From positions 1 to 39,366 of the forward strand of contig NZ_BPRA01000023.1 of NCBI RefSeq assembly GCF_022179645.1: a stretch of 39,366 nt of DNA. The letters are read 5' to 3'. Shown here one piece after another: positions 21,609 through 30,197 of the stretch (the first letter of the stretch is position 1; every line of letters starts with the position of its first letter). The notes under the pieces are model-generated. The model was not told the DNA's origin and ran no database searches. It saw nothing but the letters and a program-made list of their open reading frames with translations. Source of the DNA: Methylobacterium thuringiense. Lineage in GTDB: Bacteria; Pseudomonadota; Alphaproteobacteria; Rhizobiales; Beijerinckiaceae. Position numbers and translations under genes: made by a program.

Positions 21609-23600
21609 ATGTCGGCGAACCCTGTCCAGCATCCGAAACAGCGCCTCTACGGCGAACGCATCATCGCGGCCGACGAGACCGTCGAGGGCATCGGTCGGAC
21701 TGTGACCGGCATCGTGCTCGCTCCGTCCCCCCCCGTGCACTGGTGGATCGCTTTCGCCGGGGCGTGCGGGCTCATCGTCGTGTTTGCCGTCTCGCTCGTC
21801 CATCTCTGGGCTGGGAACGCGGCGACGCCGGTCGTTTCGGCGCTCGCCATCGCCAGCTACGACTGGTGGGTCGGGATCGCCCACGGCAGCCTGCTGGTCT
21901 CCGCGGTGCTGCTGCTCGCCGGCGTCGAGTGGCGCTGCGCCGTCATTCGGATCGCGGAAACGGTCGCGTTGCTCGGCGCGATCGTGGCCGGGTTCTACGC
22001 TCTGCTGCCTCTCGGCCGACCGGGCTGGCTCGATCCGGCCTTGCCCTGGCGCGGCGCCGTCGGTCTCCTTCCACCGTTCGGTTCGCCCGCGGCCTGGGAC
22101 GCGACGGGCCTCGCCTGCTGTATCGTGGTCTGTGCCGGCCTCTGGTATGTCGGGCTGCTGCCCGATCTCGCGACCCTGCGCGACGGCGCGGTCGAAGCGG
22201 CGCAAGCCCGGGCCAAAGGCGATGGCGCCGGACGCCCGCCGTCTCTGCTGCGGGCGCGGGTCTTCAGCCTTCTTGCGGTGGGCTGGCGCGGCTCGGCCGT
22301 GCAATGGCAGCGCTGGATCGAGGCCTATCGCGCCATCGCGTTGCTCGGCGCGCTGCTCGTGATCGTGCTTCAGGCCGGCGCCTCGGTGGAACTTGCGGGC
22401 TCGGCACCGCCCGGCCGGCACGACACTCTGCTGCCGGTCACGCTCCTCGTTGGCGCAGTGCTGTCGGGCGTCGGGATCACGGGCGCACTCATCGTGGTTA
22501 TCCGCGCCGTCTACGCCCTCGGCGGCCTCATCACCCGGCGCCACCTCGACGTCCTGTCTCGAATGATCCTCGTGCTCGGGCTCGCCAGCCTCTACTGCCA
22601 CGTCGCCGAGACGCTCTCGACGCTGCTCCACGGCGACGCCGTCGCCCGTGGGATCGTGGCACGCGGCGTCGACGGCGACCTCGCCTGGATCTCCTGGACG
22701 ATCGTCGTTTGCGGTCTGCTGCCGGTGCAGGTGTTCTGGCTGCCGCGCGCCCGCCGCTCCGGCCTGCTCATCGCGCTCGTCGGTGCCCTCGTCGCCATCG
22801 GCACCTATGCCGACCACGTCATGCTCCTCGTCGTCTCGCTGCAGAGCGAGGCCGTGCCGCTCCCGGCGGATGCGAACGTGCCCGGGATCGGGGACGTCGT
22901 CACCTTCGCGGGGTCGATCGGGCTGTTCCTGGCGCTGCTGCTCCTCGTTCTGCGCAGCCTGCCGATCGTCTCGATCGCCCAGACCCGGCAGCTCGCCATC
23001 GCCCACAACGCGCCCGAGGCGACCGCCGCGGTGGCGGCCGGGCCGGACGACACGGATGTCCCGATCCGGCAGATCGGCGCGGCCTTCGCAACCGAGAAAT
23101 CCCTGGCGGCCGCCGTCTCCGCGCTGCTCGGGCGCGATCGCGGTTTCCGCCTCGATGCCTGCGGCCCCGTGCCGATGCCGGGCGTATTCGCAGCGCTGCG
23201 ACCGGTGGAGCATCCGATCCGCCGCACGGCGCTGGTCAGTTCGCTCGCCGGCGGGTTCGGGTTTCTGGCGCTCTGCCTCGCCGGGGCACTCTGGCTGTCG
23301 CCGCTCGGCACCGGGGCGCGGCTGCAGGCGTCCTGGCCGTTCTTCGTCCTGCCGAGCGTCGCTGTGGCGCTGGCGACGGGTACGCTGGCGATCCTGGTCA
23401 CGCTCCTCGTGCGCAGCCGGCTGCCGCAGCGTAGCACGGCCATCGAGGGACCCGGCTTTCCGCGCTCCGGCCGGAACCGCTTCCGCCTGACGGCCGAGAT
23501 CCGCGACGGCATGGACGATGCCGAGCGCATCGCCCGGCGTCTCGCAGGCCTCCCTGCGGATGCGGGGCGGCCGTCGGCGATGCGCCGGGTGCCGCGATGA
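21609..23600 (+). CDS. ActC-ActD-like fusion (NrfD/PsrC family plus DUF3341)
   Basis: This 663-residue membrane protein has an N-terminal NrfD/PsrC-type part with WWVGIAHGSLLVSAVLLLA, in which the G-I-x-H motif is that of quinone-binding ActC subunits of Alternative Complex III. It also has LPLGRPGW, the PFGSPAAWDATGL loop and YVGLLPDLATLRD, all usual for ActC. From about residue 485 a DUF3341/ActD-like domain follows (GAAFATEKSLAAAVSALLG, then VPMPGVFAALRP). In Alternative Complex III these are separate subunits. Here they are one chain, and no ActA, ActB or ActE is nearby. It should be a multi-span inner-membrane quinone-linked protein of unknown partner. It overlaps the next gene by an ATGA junction. 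Confidence 0.75.
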   Translation: MSANPVQHPKQRLYGERIIAADETVEGIGRTVTGIVLAPSPPVHWWIAFAGACGLIVVFAVSLVHLWAGNAATPVVSALAIASYDWWVGIAHGSLLVSAVLLLAGVEWRCAVIRIAETVALLGAIVAGFYALLPLGRPGWLDPALPWRGAVGLLPPFGSPAAWDATGLACCIVVCAGLWYVGLLPDLATLRDGAVEAAQARAKGDGAGRPPSLLRARVFSLLAVGWRGSAVQWQRWIEAYRAIALLGALLVIVLQAGASVELAGSAPPGRHDTLLPVTLLVGAVLSGVGITGALIVVIRAVYALGGLITRRHLDVLSRMILVLGLASLYCHVAETLSTLLHGDAVARGIVARGVDGDLAWISWTIVVCGLLPVQVFWLPRARRSGLLIALVGALVAIGTYADHVMLLVVSLQSEAVPLPADANVPGIGDVVTFAGSIGLFLALLLLVLRSLPIVSIAQTRQLAIAHNAPEATAAVAAGPDDTDVPIRQIGAAFATEKSLAAAVSALLGRDRGFRLDACGPVPMPGVFAALRPVEHPIRRTALVSSLAGGFGFLALCLAGALWLSPLGTGARLQASWPFFVLPSVAVALATGTLAILVTLLVRSRLPQRSTAIEGPGFPRSGRNRFRLTAEIRDGMDDAERIARRLAGLPADAGRPSAMRRVPR

Positions 23601-24763
23601 GCCCGGACGCTCACCGCCGATCGCTGGCCGGCGCGCGCGTGCGCGCCGTGACGGCCTTGCCGCGGACGGCCCGCGCCTTCGCTCTCGATCCGCGGCGGCG
23701 AGCTGCCGTCGGGCTCGGTATCGGCGCGGCGGCCCTGTCGCTGGCCTTCCTCCTCGGCGGCTGGCGGGGCGGGATGGTCTCCTACCTCCCCGCCTGGCTC
23801 TGCCTGCTCGCGCTGCCCGCGGGGGCGCTGCCGGTGGCGATCATGGTCGAGCGCGCCGATGCCTGGCGGCCGCAGCCGGAGACGGCGCTGCTGGAGACCC
23901 TGCGCTGGCTGCTCACGCTGATGCCGGTGGCCGCTTGCCTCGTCCTGCCGATCCTGTTCGCCCTGCCGGTCCTCTATCCCTGGGCGGCGGGCGCGCCGCA
24001 GCCGAGCCCCCTGGCCGCGATCTGGTTCACCACGCCGTTTGTGCTCGCCCGCGTCTGCATTGCCTTCACCGTGTGGATCGCGCTGGCGATCCTCTTCGCC
24101 CGCCGTGGCGGAGAACCCTGGGGCAAGGCCGGCCGCATCGACGACGGACGCGCCGTGCTCGGCCTCGGGCTGCACATGCTGTTCGGATCGCTGATGGCGG
24201 GCGATCTGGTGATGGCGGCCTCCGCGCAGTTTTCCTCAAGTTTATCCGGCCTGCTGCTGATGGCAGGCTGGAGCAGCCTCGCGCTCAGCGCCGCGATCCT
24301 CGTCGCCCCGCCGGATGTCGGCCCCTCGCGACGGCGGCTCGACCGATTGACCCCGCTCGCCATCCTCCTGGCGATCTGGGCGGCGATGCACATCGTGCAG
24401 GCCCTGATCCTGCGACCCACCGACCTGACCGAGGCCGCCGCCTGGTACGCAGCCCGCGGCAACGCCGGGGGCCGGACGCTCGCCGTCTTCGCCGGCGCCG
24501 TGGTCGTCCTTGCGGCCGCCACGACCCTGAAACCCGGCGAATACCGTGCCCGCCTCGTCGCAGCGCTGGCCCTCGCCGTGCAGATGCTGGCGCTCGCCTG
24601 GCTCGTGACGCCGTCCCTGCGCGGCACCTTCACGATCACCCTCGTCGACACCCTGGCCTTCGTCGGCGTGGCGGGTCTCGCGATCGGGCTGCAGCCGCTG
24701 GCGCGGCGGTTTTTTCCGGGGCTCGTCGTCGCGGGGGCCGCACCCGCGCCGCCGCACCACTGA
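23597..24763 (+). CDS. ActF-like membrane protein
   Basis: This 388-residue protein (MSPDAHRRSLAGARVRAVTA) has about ten hydrophobic segments and starts inside the stop of the ActC-ActD-like gene, so the two are made together. The layout (paired membrane helices, W-F-T-T-P-F-V-L-A-R segment, L-x-M-L-F-G-S-L-M-A-G-D) fits the ActF subunit of Alternative Complex III, a homologue of the ActC type. Together they could make a quinone-reactive membrane unit. No cytochrome c subunit or iron-sulfur subunit lies next to it. The assignment is moderate because ActF is poorly conserved. Confidence 0.65.
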   Translation: MSPDAHRRSLAGARVRAVTALPRTARAFALDPRRRAAVGLGIGAAALSLAFLLGGWRGGMVSYLPAWLCLLALPAGALPVAIMVERADAWRPQPETALLETLRWLLTLMPVAACLVLPILFALPVLYPWAAGAPQPSPLAAIWFTTPFVLARVCIAFTVWIALAILFARRGGEPWGKAGRIDDGRAVLGLGLHMLFGSLMAGDLVMAASAQFSSSLSGLLLMAGWSSLALSAAILVAPPDVGPSRRRLDRLTPLAILLAIWAAMHIVQALILRPTDLTEAAAWYAARGNAGGRTLAVFAGAVVVLAAATTLKPGEYRARLVAALALAVQMLALAWLVTPSLRGTFTITLVDTLAFVGVAGLAIGLQPLARRFFPGLVVAGAAPAPPHH

Positions 24764-24853
24764 CGGTCGTCCCCGGCGCTTTTCAACCCGGACGCCCTTG
24801 CTCTACACCGGCGGGGCTTCAACCCGCGAAAAACACAAGCCCTAGAAGTCCCT

Positions 24854-25672
24854 ATGTGCGAACTGCTCGGCATGAGCGCGAACGTGCCCACCGACATCCG
24901 CTTCTCCTTCGCGGGACTGGCGAAACGCGGCGGCGAGACCGGGCCGCATGCCGACGGCTGGGGCATCACCTTCTACGAGGGCGGACGCGGCTGCCGCTCG
25001 TTTCACGATCCCGATCCGAGCGCACAATCGGAACTCGCCAAGCTCCTCAAGCGCTATGCGATCAAGAGCCGCATCGTCGTGGCACACGTTCGCAAGGCCA
25101 ATCGCGGCCGGGTCAGCCTCGAGAACACCCACCCCTTCAGCCGGGAGCTGTGGGGGCGGCGCTGGACCTTCGCCCATAACGGCCAACTCAAGGGCATCAA
25201 GAAGCGCCCCCTCGGCCGCTTCGAGCCCATCGGCTCCACCGATAGCGAGTATGCCTTCTGCTGGATCATGTCCCGGCTCGAAGAACGCTGGGCGAAACCG
25301 CCACGGCTGGCGCAGCTCGACGCCGCCGTCGCCGAGCTCTGCCTCGACCTCAACGGGCTCGGCGTCTTCAACATGCTGCTATCGGACAGCCGGGTGCTCT
25401 ACGCCCATTGCGGCAAGCGCCTTTGCTACCTCACCCGCTGCGCTCCCTTCGGCACCGCGACCCTGATCGACGAGGACTGGCGGGTCGATTTCGCGCAGGA
25501 GACCAAGGAGACGGACGTCGTCACCATGATCGCGACCCGGGCGCTCACCCGCGACGAAACCTGGACAGAGCTCGCCCGCGGCGACACGGTGGTGTTCAAG
25601 GACGGCGCCGTGAGGCTGCTCAGGCCGGGCCGGCGCGCGGTGGCGGTCGCTCTGCCCTGCGGTTGCGACTGA
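24854..25672 (+). CDS. Class II glutamine amidotransferase-like protein (YafJ type)
   Basis: This 272-residue protein starts MCELLGMSANVPTDIRFSFA: the Cys at position 2 is the catalytic nucleophile after Met removal, the hallmark of class II (Ntn) amidotransferases. The motifs GPHADGWGITFYEGG, VVAHVRKANRG and FAHNGQLKG match the YafJ/DUF-type group, also related to EgtC. The usual role is hydrolysis of glutamine to feed ammonia to a partner, but free-standing YafJ proteins have no established substrate. About 90 bases separate it from the ActF-like gene, so a shared transcript is possible but not proven. Confidence 0.85.
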   Translation: MCELLGMSANVPTDIRFSFAGLAKRGGETGPHADGWGITFYEGGRGCRSFHDPDPSAQSELAKLLKRYAIKSRIVVAHVRKANRGRVSLENTHPFSRELWGRRWTFAHNGQLKGIKKRPLGRFEPIGSTDSEYAFCWIMSRLEERWAKPPRLAQLDAAVAELCLDLNGLGVFNMLLSDSRVLYAHCGKRLCYLTRCAPFGTATLIDEDWRVDFAQETKETDVVTMIATRALTRDETWTELARGDTVVFKDGAVRLLRPGRRAVAVALPCGCD

Positions 25673-25684
25673 CGGCCCCGTAAC

Positions 25685-25723
25685 GACCGTCCGCCGACCT
25701 GGCGCCTCCGCCGCCGGACGGTC
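25685..25723 (+). terminator. Hairpin after the amidotransferase gene
   Basis: GACCGTCCG and CGGACGGTC are a perfect 9-base dyad just after the stop at 25672. The loop is 21 bases and no T-run follows, so termination is uncertain; it could be an operator. Confidence 0.4.
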
Positions 25724-25925
25724 ATCGAGGTGGCCTCGACGGTCACAGATGGCGTGTCCGCGCGCAACGCCGGCTCGAAAAAGTCGGAAAGACCGGCCAA
25801 GCTCGTCGCCGAGCCCGCCCCTCGGGATGCGCTCGGCTCTGCGATGCGGTAGAGTTCCGCCCGTCTCGCAGGAGACACGGACCGAGCCGCCCGACGCCCA
25901 CCGATCGAAGCACGCTTAAAGCATC

Positions 25926-26672
25926 ATGAGCCGCAACGAGACCGACGCCACCCTCGATCATTCCGCCGAGGACAGCGCCGAGGGTCGTCCGAACCTCTCG
26001 GCCAGCATCCGCACCCATCTCGGCGACCAGTTGCGGACCGTCTACGAGACGCTCGGCACGTCGGATGCGGTCACCGCCCGTTTTGCCGACCTCATCGAAA
26101 AGCTCGAAGCGGCCCTGAAAGCTCAGGGCGAGCGGGTCGATCCCGAGTTCCGCAACGGATTGCTCGCGGCCGTACCGTCGCTCCGGGCCTTCGCGCTGTC
26201 GCTGACTTCGAACCCGGCCCGCTCGGACGATCTCGTCCAGGACACGCTGATGAAGGGCTGGCAGCACCGCGCGCGCTTTCAGCCCGGCACGAACCTGAAC
26301 GCCTGGCTGTTCACGATCCTGCGTAACATCTTTTATTCGGACCACCGCAAGCGCGTGCGCGAGGTCGAGGATCAGGACGGCTCCTACGCCGCCCGTCTCG
26401 CCACCGCCCCGCACCAGGGCGACCGCCTCGACGTAGAGGACCTGCAGACCGCCTTGGCCAAGCTGCCGCCGGACCAGCGCGAGGCTCTCGTGCTGGTCGG
26501 CGCCGAAGGTGTCTCCTACGAGGAAGCCGCCACCATCATGGGCTGCAAGGTCGGCACCGTGAAGAGCCGCGTCAGCCGTGCTCGAGGCCGCCTCGCCGAA
26601 CTTCTCGGATATGACGAGGAAGACCTCGGCTCGGACCGGTTCATCCAATCGGCGATGCCGAAGGACGCGTGA
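25926..26672 (+). CDS. NepR-like domain fused to an EcfG-type sigma factor
   Basis: The 248-residue protein has two parts. Residues about 25-70 (LSASIRTHLGDQLRTVYETL, then RFADLIEKLEAAL) match the two helices of NepR, the anti-sigma factor that holds EcfG. Residues about 80-230 are an EcfG-type ECF sigma: region 2 with SDDLVQDTLMKGWQHRARFQ and NAWLFTILRN, and region 4 with LPPDQREALVLVGAEGVSYE, then VGTVKSRVSRARGRL. In the general stress response of Alphaproteobacteria, phosphorylated PhyR titrates NepR to free EcfG. Fused here, the sigma may be self-inhibited or stabilised. A second NepR-like protein lies at 27543. No phyR gene is in the window. Confidence 0.85.
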   Translation: MSRNETDATLDHSAEDSAEGRPNLSASIRTHLGDQLRTVYETLGTSDAVTARFADLIEKLEAALKAQGERVDPEFRNGLLAAVPSLRAFALSLTSNPARSDDLVQDTLMKGWQHRARFQPGTNLNAWLFTILRNIFYSDHRKRVREVEDQDGSYAARLATAPHQGDRLDVEDLQTALAKLPPDQREALVLVGAEGVSYEEAATIMGCKVGTVKSRVSRARGRLAELLGYDEEDLGSDRFIQSAMPKDA

Positions 26673-26934
26673 TCCGCAGCGAACGTCCCCGATGGCGTCG
26701 CCGCAGGGCATGACGATCCGGGATCGACCCTGAGATTCACGCCGGGAGTGGTCGGTCGGCGGAATTCCCTACAGGTCGACGGCCTTCGAGAAGACTTTTG
26801 CGGGCTGGGGACTGCCCGAAGAAGGGTCGTCCTTCTCGATCTTTCGATGCATCCCTTTTCGAGGTCGCGACGTTACCGGGCCATGTCCGCACCGCTTGCT
26901 GCGTAGCGGGATGTTCGAAACGGAGTTGCCTGCC

Positions 26935-27348
26935 ATGAAGCTCAAGACCCTTCTCGCTGTTTCCGCCTTCGCCCTGGCGCTGCCGATGGCCGCGCAAGCC
27001 CAGGGCACCGTCCGCGGTGCCGAGCGCGGCGCGCAGGAAGGCGGCGATGCGGCTGGTCCGATCGGCGCGATCGTCGGTGGTGCCGTCGGCGCTGCGACGG
27101 GCACCGTCGGCGGCATCCTGGGTGTCGAGGACCGTCCGCGCTTCCGCTCCTACGTCCGCGAGCGCAACGTTCGCTCCTACGATTATGACGGCCGCGTCGC
27201 CGTCGGCTCGGCGCTGCCGAGTGCCGGTGTGACCTATTACGACGTGCCGAACGAGTACAGCGTCGCCCGCGGCACCCGCTACACCGTGGTCAACGACACC
27301 CCGGTGCTCGTCGACAGCCGTGGTCACATCGTCGAAGTGCTCAATTGA
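26935..27348 (+). CDS. DUF1236-family secreted protein
   Basis: Read from ATG 26935, the 137-residue protein has a Sec signal peptide (MKLKTLLAVSAFALALPMAA, cleavage after AQA). The mature part has a Gly/Ala-rich segment (AAGPIGAIVGGAVGAATGTV) and a C-terminal domain with TYYDVPNEYSVARGTRYTVV, VNDTPVLVDSRGHIVEVL, which is the DUF1236 pattern. Such proteins are periplasmic and often stress-linked in Rhizobiales; a role is not known. The first 13 residues of a longer frame (from 26896) look non-native. A terminator follows. Confidence 0.85.
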   Translation: MKLKTLLAVSAFALALPMAAQAQGTVRGAERGAQEGGDAAGPIGAIVGGAVGAATGTVGGILGVEDRPRFRSYVRERNVRSYDYDGRVAVGSALPSAGVTYYDVPNEYSVARGTRYTVVNDTPVLVDSRGHIVEVLN

Positions 27349-27390
27349 TCGCTTCACTGTAATCGACGCGTTCGAAGCCTGATCGACAAA

Positions 27391-27417
27391 GCCCCGGCGT
27401 TCCGCGCCGGGGCTTTT
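27391..27417 (+). terminator. Rho-independent terminator
   Basis: GCCCCGGCG pairs perfectly with CGCCGGGGC around a five-base loop and is followed by TTTTC. It ends the DUF1236 gene transcript. Confidence 0.85.
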
Positions 27418-27542
27418 CATGTCGGAATACCTGCCGCATTGTCGACTGGTCGACGGTTTTCGCGCCTATCGGCGCAACGCTTTACCACCTCGCCCGTTAA
27501 GCTGCTCGAAGGACGCGCCAGCGATCCGAGGCACGAGCGGCC

Positions 27543-27818
27543 ATGACCAGCGACGACGACACCACATTGCCGGAGCCGGTGCGGGACCATCTCGGCCAGC
27601 AGCTCCGCTCGATCTACACGGTCGGCGAGCCGAAGCCCGAGTTCCTCGGCGACGAGGCCGGCGTACCGCTGGAATTCGCCCCGCAGATCGAGCGGCTCGA
27701 AACCCGCCTCAAGACCCACGAAGAGGGCACCGAGGCCGTCGAGCAGGCCCTCGACAAGATCCTCGACGCATTCGGTGTGGTCGGGGAGACATCGAAAGTG
27801 CCGGGTCAGGCGGGCTGA
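27543..27818 (+). CDS. NepR-like small protein
   Basis: This 91-residue protein (MTSDDDTTLPEPVRDHLGQQ) has a helix PEPVRDHLGQQLRSIY and a second helix with FAPQIERLETRLKT, separated by GEPKPEFLGDEAGVPLE. Both helices match those of NepR and of the domain fused to the sigma factor at 25926, but the loop is longer and the C-terminus carries an extra helix (EAVEQALDKILDAFG). It may be a second anti-sigma or a competing decoy for PhyR. It is not in an operon with the sigma gene, which lies about 0.9 kb away. Confidence 0.6.
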   Translation: MTSDDDTTLPEPVRDHLGQQLRSIYTVGEPKPEFLGDEAGVPLEFAPQIERLETRLKTHEEGTEAVEQALDKILDAFGVVGETSKVPGQAG

Positions 27819-27850
27819 GGTTCGCGGCTTTCGTCGGGCTCGCGTGCCGC

Positions 27851-28369
27851 TCAGTTCAGCTGCCAGATCGCGGCATTGAGCAGGGTCGCGAACGAGACCC
27901 AGGCCGCGTACGGCACCAGCAGCCACGCCGCGAGACGGTCGAAGCGCCAGGACAGGCGAATCGTCCAAAAAATCATCACCAGCATCGCCAGCGAGACGAC
28001 GAGCCCGGCGCCGATCGCGTGGGCGGCAAAGAAGACCGGCGTCCAGGCGGCGTTGAGGACGAGCTGCATCAGGAAGGCGGCGAGTGCCAGCCACCAGGCG
28101 CGGCCCGTCGGTCCCGCCACGGGCCGCGCCCCCAGCAGCCGCCAGAGCGAGACCGCGATCATCGTGTAGAGGATGGTCCAGGCGACCGGGAACGCCCAGT
28201 TCGGCGGGTTGAAACTCGGTTTCTGGATCGTCGTATACCAGCCCTCGATGTTCGAGCCGGTCGAGAGCGAGCCGACGGCCGTGGCCAGCGCAACGGGTAG
28301 GATCGTGGCTGCGATCCTGGGAAGTGTGGGCAGCACGGGGCGCGCAGGCACCGCGAAAGGGTCGGTCAT
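27851..28369 (-). CDS. tspO: TspO/MBR family membrane protein
   Basis: This 172-residue protein, taken from the ATG at 28369 (MTDPFAVPARPVLPTLPRIA), has about five membrane helices and the TspO motifs: WYTTIQKPSFNPPNWAFPVA, WTILYTMIAVSLWRL and NAAWTPVFFAAHAIGAG, where the aromatic and Asn/Trp residues line the porphyrin-binding cavity. Family members bind tetrapyrroles and affect photosynthesis or stress regulation in Alphaproteobacteria. Here it is convergent to the NepR-like gene and divergent from the following lyase gene by about 100 bases. Confidence 0.9.
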   Translation of the reverse strand: MTDPFAVPARPVLPTLPRIAATILPVALATAVGSLSTGSNIEGWYTTIQKPSFNPPNWAFPVAWTILYTMIAVSLWRLLGARPVAGPTGRAWWLALAAFLMQLVLNAAWTPVFFAAHAIGAGLVVSLAMLVMIFWTIRLSWRFDRLAAWLLVPYAAWVSFATLLNAAIWQLN

Positions 28370-28465
28370 GTGGTGTTCGTGGTCCTGAAAGAGTCGCGGC
28401 CGTTGCACCGGCGGCCCGCATCGCCCAAGGCAGTCCCGTCACACAAGACCGCCCGGAGCGACGTC

Positions 28466-29677
28466 ATGCCCTCCAACTCGCAACCACCCGATCCGGATGC
28501 AGCGGAGCTGGGCGACGAGCCGGCCGCTGCTTACGCGAAACGGACGCGCGCCGCACAAGCGATGGGGCAGATCGATCCGGTGACGAAGGCGGTGGTGGCG
28601 CCGATCCACGTCTCGACCACGTTCCAGCGCGACCCGGACAACGCCTACACCTCCGGCTTTTCGTATGGCCGCGCCGACAACGCCACGGTGCGGGAGGCCG
28701 AGAGCGTCATGGCGATGCTGGAGGAGGCCGAAGGCGCGCTGCTGTTCGGCTCCGGCATGGCGGCGGCGGCGGCGCTCTTCTGTGCGCTGGGGCCGGGCGA
28801 CCACGTTATCGCGCCCCGCGTGATGTACTGGGGCCTGCGGCGCTGGCTGAACCAGGAGGGGCCGCGCCTGCAGCTCTCCGTCGATTTCGTCGATACGGAA
28901 ACGCCGGACGCGATCCGGGCGGCGATCCGGCCCGGACAAACGAAACTCGTCTGGATCGAGACGCCGGGTAATCCGCTCTGGACCATCACCGACATCGCCG
29001 CCGCCGCCGAGATCGCCCATGCGGCCGGGGCCCGGCTCGCCGTCGATTCGACCGCGGCCTCGCCGATCCACACCCGCCCCCTCGGACTCGGGGCCGACAT
29101 CGTGATGCATTCGGCCACCAAGATCCTGAACGGCCATTCCGACGTCATCGCCGGCGTGCTGACCTGCGCGCGGGCAGACGCGTTCTGGGAGCGGATCACC
29201 GCGATCCGGGCCAGCTGGGGGGCGATCCTCGGGCCGTTCGAGGCCTATCTGCTGATGCGCTCGCTGCGCACGTTGCACCTGCGCGCCAGCGCGCAGGCCG
29301 CCGGCGCCGCCATTCTGGCCGAGCACCTCGCCGCACATCCGCTGGTGAGCGGCGTGCTCTATCCGGGCTTGGCCGACCATCCGGGGCACGCCATCGCTGC
29401 ACGCCAGATGGAGCACGGCTTCGGGTTCATGCTCTCGATCCGCGTGACGGGCGGAGAAGCGGCGGCGATCGAGACCGCGGCGGCAGTGAAGCTCTGGAAG
29501 CGTGCCACCTCGCTCGGCGGTGTCGAGAGCCTGATCGAGCACCGCGCCTCGGTGGAGGGGCCGGGCACGCCCTGCCCGTCCGACCTCCTGCGGCTCTCAA
29601 CCGGCATCGAGGACCCGGCCGACCTGTTCGACGATCTCGATCAGGCGCTGCGGGTGGCGCATGACGAAGCGCGCTGA
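28466..29677 (+). CDS. metC: Cystathionine beta-lyase-type PLP enzyme
   Basis: The 403-residue protein, read from ATG 28466, belongs to the Cys/Met metabolism PLP-dependent family. It has SYGRADNATVREAE and ALLFGSGMAAAAALFCAL for cofactor and phosphate binding, KLVWIETPGNPLWTITDI, and SATKILNGHSDVIAG, in which the Lys should form the Schiff base. The family includes cystathionine beta- and gamma-lyases and synthases. The C-terminal SLGGVESLIEHRASVEGPG fits beta-lyase. Substrate is inferred, not shown, so the symbol is tentative. Confidence 0.85.
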   Translation: MPSNSQPPDPDAAELGDEPAAAYAKRTRAAQAMGQIDPVTKAVVAPIHVSTTFQRDPDNAYTSGFSYGRADNATVREAESVMAMLEEAEGALLFGSGMAAAAALFCALGPGDHVIAPRVMYWGLRRWLNQEGPRLQLSVDFVDTETPDAIRAAIRPGQTKLVWIETPGNPLWTITDIAAAAEIAHAAGARLAVDSTAASPIHTRPLGLGADIVMHSATKILNGHSDVIAGVLTCARADAFWERITAIRASWGAILGPFEAYLLMRSLRTLHLRASAQAAGAAILAEHLAAHPLVSGVLYPGLADHPGHAIAARQMEHGFGFMLSIRVTGGEAAAIETAAAVKLWKRATSLGGVESLIEHRASVEGPGTPCPSDLLRLSTGIEDPADLFDDLDQALRVAHDEAR

Positions 29678-29741
29678 CCGAGAGGCGGTGCCGTTTCCGG
29701 ATTCCGCGCGTTGTCCGGGCAAATCCACCGGAGCCGACACG

Positions 29742-30188
29742 ATGCGACACCCGATCCCGAGACTGTGCGCCGCCCTCGGGCTGACCCTGCTGGCCGGGCA
29801 GGCCTTTGCCGAAGGCCCCCCGGATCTCGACGTGGAAAAGACCTGTCGTTCGTCCGGCCGGGTCCAGGTGGGCCTGAGCGAGAAGGAGAGCCAGGACGGC
29901 TGCCTGCGCTCCGAACGCCAGGCACATGACGAGCTGACGAAGCGCTGGGGCGAGTTCAGCCCGGATGCGAAGGCGCAATGCTCGAAGCAGTCGGAGGCCG
30001 GTGGCTTCCCGTCCTACGTCGAGACCGTGACCTGCCTCGAACTCGCCAGCGGCACGGTGCCCGCCCAGACCAACGGCGGCGACCCCGCGCCGAAGGGTGC
30101 AGCCACCGGCGGCAGCAAGGGCAGCGCGCTCACCGCTGAGCCCTCGCCCAAGGAGCGCACCAACCCGATCGACGTGCTGAACAAGTAG
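29742..30188 (+). CDS. Secreted protein of unknown function
   Basis: The 148-residue protein starts at ATG 29742 and has a Sec signal peptide (MRHPIPRLCAALGLTLLAGQ, cleavage near AFA-E). The mature part has four Cys (KTCRSS, DGCLRSER, AQCSKQ, VTCLEL) and a polar C-terminus rich in Gly, Lys, Pro and Ser that looks disordered. Two disulfides are plausible. The Cys pattern (C-R-S, D-G-C-L-R-S-E) recurs in small Rhizobiales exported proteins; no function is known. It is convergent to the opgH gene. Confidence 0.65.
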   Translation: MRHPIPRLCAALGLTLLAGQAFAEGPPDLDVEKTCRSSGRVQVGLSEKESQDGCLRSERQAHDELTKRWGEFSPDAKAQCSKQSEAGGFPSYVETVTCLELASGTVPAQTNGGDPAPKGAATGGSKGSALTAEPSPKERTNPIDVLNK

Positions 30189-30197
30189 CCGTCGGTT

